A DNA stretch of 38,760 nucleotides from Cyclobacteriaceae bacterium (lineage in GTDB: Bacteria > Bacteroidota > Bacteroidia > Cytophagales > Cyclobacteriaceae). The notes beneath the pieces were generated by a model, which had not been told where the DNA came from, ran no database searches, and worked only from the letters and a program-made list of their open reading frames with translations. Every line of letters starts with the position of its first letter. Positions within the stretch are counted from its first letter, which is position 1. A program made the position numbers and the translations under genes. Shown here piece after piece: positions 34,501-38,760 of the stretch. Where the stretch lies: contig JAAUQL010000053.1 of the NCBI GenBank assembly GCA_012033595.1, positions 1-38,760 on the forward strand. Direction: 5' to 3'.

Positions 34501-35471
34501 ATGGCAAAAGTGATCATTGGCATACATGGCCTGGGCAACAAACCATCGAAAAAGGTACTGGAAAATGGTGGCTTGCGGCCATACGCGAAGGGCTCGACAA
34601 GTTGGGCAAGCCACATACCCTGCCACCATTCGAGCTGGTCTATTGGGCAGATATCCTATACGAAAAGCCAATGGATGAAAATATATTGGAGCCCAATCAT
34701 CCGGCATACATACGCGAAAAATATGCCCCCGGAGCAAAGGATTTTGTGCCAGTCAGCTACAACTACAGGCTGAAAATCCTCGATTATATCGAAAAACAAC
34801 TTGACAAGCTCTTTCTCAACAAAGATTTATCCATTAACTACTCCGGGCTTACCGATGCCTTTTTGCGACGCTACTTTCGCGATCTCGAAATATACTATAC
34901 AAACTCATGCCCTGATGACTGCGACGTGAGAAGCAAAGCGCGCCATCTCATCCGCCAGCGCCTGGCCGATACGCTCAAAAGGCACCGATATGACCAGATT
35001 TTCCTGATCGGGCATTCGATGGGCACCATTGTGGCGTACGATGTGCTCTCCTTTCTGAGCCCCGTCGAAGATGTACATACCTTGGCCACACTGGGTTCGC
35101 CCCTGGGTTTTCCGGTGATTCAGGGCAAAATAGCCGCCGAATGGTATAGCAGAAACCAGGTAACGGCCTCGCTGACCACGCCGGAGTGCGTAAGCAGGCA
35201 TTGGTACAATTTTGCCGATCTCAAAGACAATGTTGCACTCGTGTACGACCTGAGCGAAAACTATGCGGCCAATAGCCAGGGGGTTTTGGCAGAAGATTTT
35301 GTGGTTTGCAATGATTACGCCACAGCGCGCGTTTATAACCCACACAAGTCATACGGATATCTGAGGACAAAAGAATTTGCAGAGGTACTGTATCTTTTTA
35401 CGAAAGAAAAAACCCCCGTATTACGCAGAATAAAATCATCCTTATGGAAACTGATTACGGCTATGGGCTGA
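34501..35471 (+). CDS. Alpha/beta-hydrolase (lipase-like), frameshifted near the start
   Basis: The protein starts MAKVIIGIHGLGNKPSKKVL (oxyanion-type HG motif) and has the nucleophile elbow GHSMGTIVAYDVLS, later followed by TLGSPLGFPVIQ. Total length would be about 323 residues. The first frame goes wrong after VLEN at about 34565. The second frame continues WWLAAIREGLDKLGKPHTLP and reads to the stop at 35469-35471. One more A in the A4 run at 34562-34565 joins them. The His of the triad is not certain. It is likely a cytoplasmic esterase or lipase of unknown substrate, not clearly linked to its neighbours. Confidence 0.75.
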
Positions 35472-35572
35472 AATCGCAACACCATTGGTGAGGGCTGAGA
35501 CCGCCAACGGAACAGCATATTCCACCCCCCCGATGTGCCATTATTACCTCTTTCTTTTCACACACCGTCCAC

Positions 35573-36955
35573 CTATTCTGTCAGCATGTTTAGCGGGTTG
35601 TCATCTTTTATCTGAGGCTGTACCTTTTCTGCATCGCCCACTATGGTGATATGTATGTCGTCTAAGGTGATGTACTTTTGAGCCATTTCTCTTATTTTCT
35701 CCGGACTAACTGCATAAATATCCTGCACCTTATTTTGCAGTACCTCATAAGGCAAGTCGTGGACATCAAGAAAAATTAACTGGTTGATGATTCCGGCAGG
35801 CGTACCGTTCTGAAGCACAAAGATTCCGGCCATGTAGTTTTGAATTCCCTCCAGTTCTTCCTGACCCGGGGTTTCATTTTGCAGGGTTCTTATTTCTTTG
35901 GCTATTTCCTGTATCGAGGCTTTGGTGTCTTCGGTGGTCACATCGGCAGCTTCGTACCAGAGCGCACTTTTGTAATTATGGTTGATGGTGCTCAAGGGCG
36001 AATAGGTATATCCTTTGTCTTCGCGAATGTTGCGGGTGATCCGCGAACCAAATGAGCCGCCCAGCAGCGAGTTCATCACACTGAGTGGAATATAGTCTTC
36101 GCTCGAAGCATCAGCAACCGGCAGACCGATCAGCAGGGTGGATTGCGGGGCACCAGGGCGGTCAGAAAAATGAAGTCCTGGACTGGTACGTGGAGTGGCT
36201 ACGGGATATTGGTCTGCCGGTCCTTCCTTCCAGGCGGCCAATGCCGATTTGGCGCTGGCGATTACCGCCTGCTTGTCGAACATGCCCGATACGTAGAGCG
36301 TGGTGCGTTTTGCACCGAAATTTTTGGCATAGAAGGCTTTAACCATTTCCAGGCTATAGGCGTCGATCATTGCTTCTGTAGGAAAAACCCTTCCATAGGC
36401 ATGATCCGGATACAGCGCGGCAAAAAATTCGGATTGGGCAAGCGACTGGGCCTGGCTCATGGCAATATTGAGGTTTCGCTTTAGGTCATTTTTCAACCTT
36501 TCCAGTTCAGATGCCGGAAAGGCCGGGGAAGTGAGCACATCTGCCATAATGGCGATGGCCTCAGGTGCAAATTCATACAATACCGAACTGCTGATACCGG
36601 TAGTATGCGCCGATACGGCAATGTTGAGATTACCACCCATCGAAGCCATTTTGCTGGCAATTTGTTCGCCGCCCATCGTGGTGCTTCCTTCTTTCATCAT
36701 TTCAGCGCTGAGGTCGCTCAACCATACTTCGTTTGCTGCTTCGTGAACATTGCCGGTTTTTACCACCAGTTGCAAGGTTGCCTTGGGAATGGTACCCCAG
36801 GGCACCAATACTATTTCCAGCCCATTGTCGAGCGTGATCACTTCCCTGGCCGGCAGGGTGAATCCTTTGGGCGTGCCCCCCTGTGGCGGGGTTTGCTGTG
36901 CCAGGCCGGGGAAAAAGAAATGAATTACGAGAATGAATATGCCTATATTTTTCAT
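35573..36955 (-). CDS. M16 family protein lacking the zinc motif (non-catalytic partner)
   Basis: The 460-aa protein has a signal peptide (MKNIGIFILVIHFFFPGLA) and two M16 domains. Where active members have H-x-x-E-H, this one has LSDLSAEMMKEG, so zinc cannot be bound there. In the second half it has the R/Y-type region SRITRNIREDKGYTYSPLST, typical of the non-catalytic subunit that completes the active site. It follows the active M16 gene by 33 bases on the same strand. The pair fits the known heterodimeric M16B arrangement. It is probably periplasmic. Confidence 0.9.
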   Translation of the reverse strand: MKNIGIFILVIHFFFPGLAQQTPPQGGTPKGFTLPAREVITLDNGLEIVLVPWGTIPKATLQLVVKTGNVHEAANEVWLSDLSAEMMKEGSTTMGGEQIASKMASMGGNLNIAVSAHTTGISSSVLYEFAPEAIAIMADVLTSPAFPASELERLKNDLKRNLNIAMSQAQSLAQSEFFAALYPDHAYGRVFPTEAMIDAYSLEMVKAFYAKNFGAKRTTLYVSGMFDKQAVIASAKSALAAWKEGPADQYPVATPRTSPGLHFSDRPGAPQSTLLIGLPVADASSEDYIPLSVMNSLLGGSFGSRITRNIREDKGYTYSPLSTINHNYKSALWYEAADVTTEDTKASIQEIAKEIRTLQNETPGQEELEGIQNYMAGIFVLQNGTPAGIINQLIFLDVHDLPYEVLQNKVQDIYAVSPEKIREMAQKYITLDDIHITIVGDAEKVQPQIKDDNPLNMLTE

Positions 36956-36988
36956 GATGCTTTGTTTTATTCAAATTTTGATAATGGC

Positions 36989-38374
36989 CTACCTGGCAGC
37001 TTCACCTGCCAGCGGATTTACAAACAGAATGGTCCTGTGCTCCGGCACCAAATATTCCTTTATGGTTTTGTTAATCAATTCGGGGGTCACCCTGGCAAAA
37101 TGCTCTTCGATGTGATTGATCTTGGATGGATCATCGTCGAAAAGGGCAAATGTACAAAGCAGGTCGGCTTTGCCCACACCAAAGTAGGTGCCCAATTCGT
37201 CATAAAACGACGATCGTAGTTTTATCATGGCCATATCGAGCTGTTCCCTGGTGACGCCCTCTGTTGCCAGCCTGCCAAACACACTGTCGACAGAAGCCAG
37301 CAATGAGTCTTTTTCTATGCCCTGGTCGTAGGTGAAATCAAACATCCATAGCATAGGGCCATTGTAATTGAACATATTGCCGAGATAGTTGATGCTGCCG
37401 TTTACATCAGAGGTATATCCCTGCCGTTTGACCAGCTCCTGGTAGAGCAGGCTGTTGTCTCCTTGCAGTAGCACCTGGTCTATCAGCCCCATGGCATAGT
37501 ATTCGTCGGTGTTTTTTGCCGGCATGTGGTAGGCTATGGCCATGGCAGGCCTGTTGGCCAATGGATCATCTTTGGTAAACCGTTTTTCTTCTGTTTGTAC
37601 TGGTTCCGCTATGTCGGGCTTTTCCGGCAATTTTACCGACGGTATGCCGGCAAAATACTGGCTTACCCATTGTTTTGCAGCGTCGGTTTCGAAATCACCT
37701 ACAATAGCAAGTGCCGCGTTATTGGGAGCATAGTAGGTTTTGAAAAATTCCTGCACATCGTCCAGGCTGGCGGCTTCCAGATCTTCGAGATCGCCATAGA
37801 AATTGTGGGCATTATACCAGTTTTCGTTGGCATATTGTGGCATATCGAGCCAGGGAAAGCCCCCATAAGGTTGGTTGAGCACATTTACCTTTACTTCATT
37901 CATTACCACCCCTTGCTGGTTGCTCAGGTTTTCCTGTGTAATGGCCAGACCTTTCATTCGATCGGCCTCGGCCCACAGCATGGTTTCCAGCTTATGAGCA
38001 GGCACTACTTCGAAATAGTTGGTAAAATCGAATCGGGTGGAGCCATTGAGAATGCCGCCGTTTTTTTGCACCAGGTTTACAAACTCCATTTTACCCAGGT
38101 TCTCCGATCCCTGAAACATCATATGTTCAAAGAGATGTGCAAAGCCAGTTCGGTCTTTGGGCTCTATGCGAAAGCCAATGTTGTAATATACCGCCACTAC
38201 CACGGTGGGTGTAGTGGTGTCTTGCGACAAAATCACCTTGAGGCCATTGTCGAGGGTAAAGTATTCTATAGGAATATGAAACTTATTTTCAACTTCCTTT
38301 TTTTCTTGCTGCTGCTGACACTGCTGATAAAGCAGGCCAATAGCCAGGGTGATAATGAGTGTGAATCGCTTCAT
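36989..38374 (-). CDS. M16 family zinc metallopeptidase, catalytic subunit
   Basis: The 461-aa protein begins with a signal sequence that may be a lipoprotein signal (LIITLAIGLLYQQC). The inverted zinc motif is H80-L-F-E83-H84 (TGFAHLFEHMMFQGSENLGK). A later glutamate in GVVMNEVKVNV is the likely third ligand. A second inactive M16 domain follows. It would degrade oligopeptides in the periplasm together with the partner encoded just downstream. It is the first gene of this pair. A plain intergenic stretch of about 175 bases separates it from the methyltransferase gene. Confidence 0.92.
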   Translation of the reverse strand: MKRFTLIITLAIGLLYQQCQQQQEKKEVENKFHIPIEYFTLDNGLKVILSQDTTTPTVVVAVYYNIGFRIEPKDRTGFAHLFEHMMFQGSENLGKMEFVNLVQKNGGILNGSTRFDFTNYFEVVPAHKLETMLWAEADRMKGLAITQENLSNQQGVVMNEVKVNVLNQPYGGFPWLDMPQYANENWYNAHNFYGDLEDLEAASLDDVQEFFKTYYAPNNAALAIVGDFETDAAKQWVSQYFAGIPSVKLPEKPDIAEPVQTEEKRFTKDDPLANRPAMAIAYHMPAKNTDEYYAMGLIDQVLLQGDNSLLYQELVKRQGYTSDVNGSINYLGNMFNYNGPMLWMFDFTYDQGIEKDSLLASVDSVFGRLATEGVTREQLDMAMIKLRSSFYDELGTYFGVGKADLLCTFALFDDDPSKINHIEEHFARVTPELINKTIKEYLVPEHRTILFVNPLAGEAAR

Positions 38375-38550
38375 CTGAAAATTGGTAAAATGAACAATTG
38401 GATTAATGCCCTTGTGTATTTATAAAAATAAGAAGGTATTTCTATTTTCAATACTACAATTATAAAACTGGTCGTATTGAAGGATAAACTGACAAAACCA
38501 GACCGCAGATGACCTCGCAAGGGTACTCAGGGAGCGGCTCGGCACCAAAA

Positions 38551-38760
38551 CTAAAAACCCAACTCCACCTGTCTTCCCTGGTCACTATGCCTTGCTTCGT
38601 GGTCGAGCAGCCACCTTTTGCGGGCCAGGCCACCTGCATAGCCGGTCAGATGGCCACTTTCACCAATCACGCGATGGCATGGCACTATGATAGCCACCCG
38701 GTTCATGCCATTGGCAGAGGCCACCGCCCGCACGGCCTTTGGATTTGCAAATCATGGCGT
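38551..38760 (-). CDS. O6-methylguanine-DNA methyltransferase, C-terminal part (cut by window edge)
   Basis: The C-terminal domain transfers methyl groups from O6-alkylguanine to its own cysteine. The active-site motif IVPCHRVIG and the following [16 protein letters not shown] are plain, and the protein ends RQVELGF. Upstream the natural sequence [19 protein letters not shown] is in frame. Just before it a stop appears (complement of 38752-38754), whereas the neighbouring frame reads RHDL. One missing T opposite 38749-38751 would explain it, but the gene leaves the window here, so this is tentative. Together with the M16 genes it lies on the minus strand. Confidence 0.75.

Noticed and set aside
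34602-35471. Independent hydrolase starting at 34602
   Set aside because: The oxyanion motif GIHGLGNKPSKK lies upstream in the other frame, so this is the continuation of one gene that starts at 34501.

Overview
This window looks like a chromosomal segment from a Bacteroidota bacterium, most likely of Cytophagales type. The pointers are a SusC/SusD pair, a Cytophagia-style carotenoid operon, LytS/LytTR signalling, a large type II-C Cas9, and a promoter of the Bacteroidota form (TTTG ... TATCTTTG) after cas2. No tRNA or rRNA gene was seen.

Layout. 1-366 (-) is the start of a conserved hypothetical gene that runs off the window. 734-4933 (-) is a tight operon in the order ECF sigma factor, crtI, crtB, ispH, crtZ. 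It joins isoprenoid supply, phytoene synthesis, desaturation and ring hydroxylation. 5306-5600 (-) is a decayed membrane-protein reading frame. An ATP-grasp enzyme (-), cinA (+), a 2-oxo acid dehydrogenase E2 (+) and a secreted GH2 beta-mannosidase (-) follow.

12640-19817 is a type II-C CRISPR-Cas locus: cas9 (1483 aa, all nuclease residues present), a tracrRNA on the opposite strand at about 17.1-17.37 kb, a 220-aa DUF6261-like gene with its own terminator, cas1, cas2, a leader with a promoter, and one repeat with no spacer. The tracrRNA call rests on an antirepeat that matches this repeat in three blocks. An uncharacterised gene (19826-20820, -) converges on the repeat.

21050-32095 (+) reads as one scavenging locus for peptidoglycan-derived peptides: SusC, SusD, a small lipoprotein, an LD-carboxypeptidase (S66), a lipoprotein fusing a class A beta-lactamase-like domain to an M14 carboxypeptidase, a DUF1611/DgcN-type protein, and a dipeptide (L-Ala-D/L-Glu type) epimerase. 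The suggested flow is outer-membrane import, trimming of the peptide, and conversion of the D-Glu moiety to L-Glu. The individual families are well supported. The shared substrate is inferred.

32337-38760 holds a LytS-type histidine kinase and LytTR regulator, an alpha/beta hydrolase, an M16 pair (one active, one lacking the zinc motif), and the end of an O6-methylguanine-DNA methyltransferase. Four genes, and perhaps a fifth, are broken by what looks like one missing base in an A or T run. This points to systematic sequencing error rather than gene decay.
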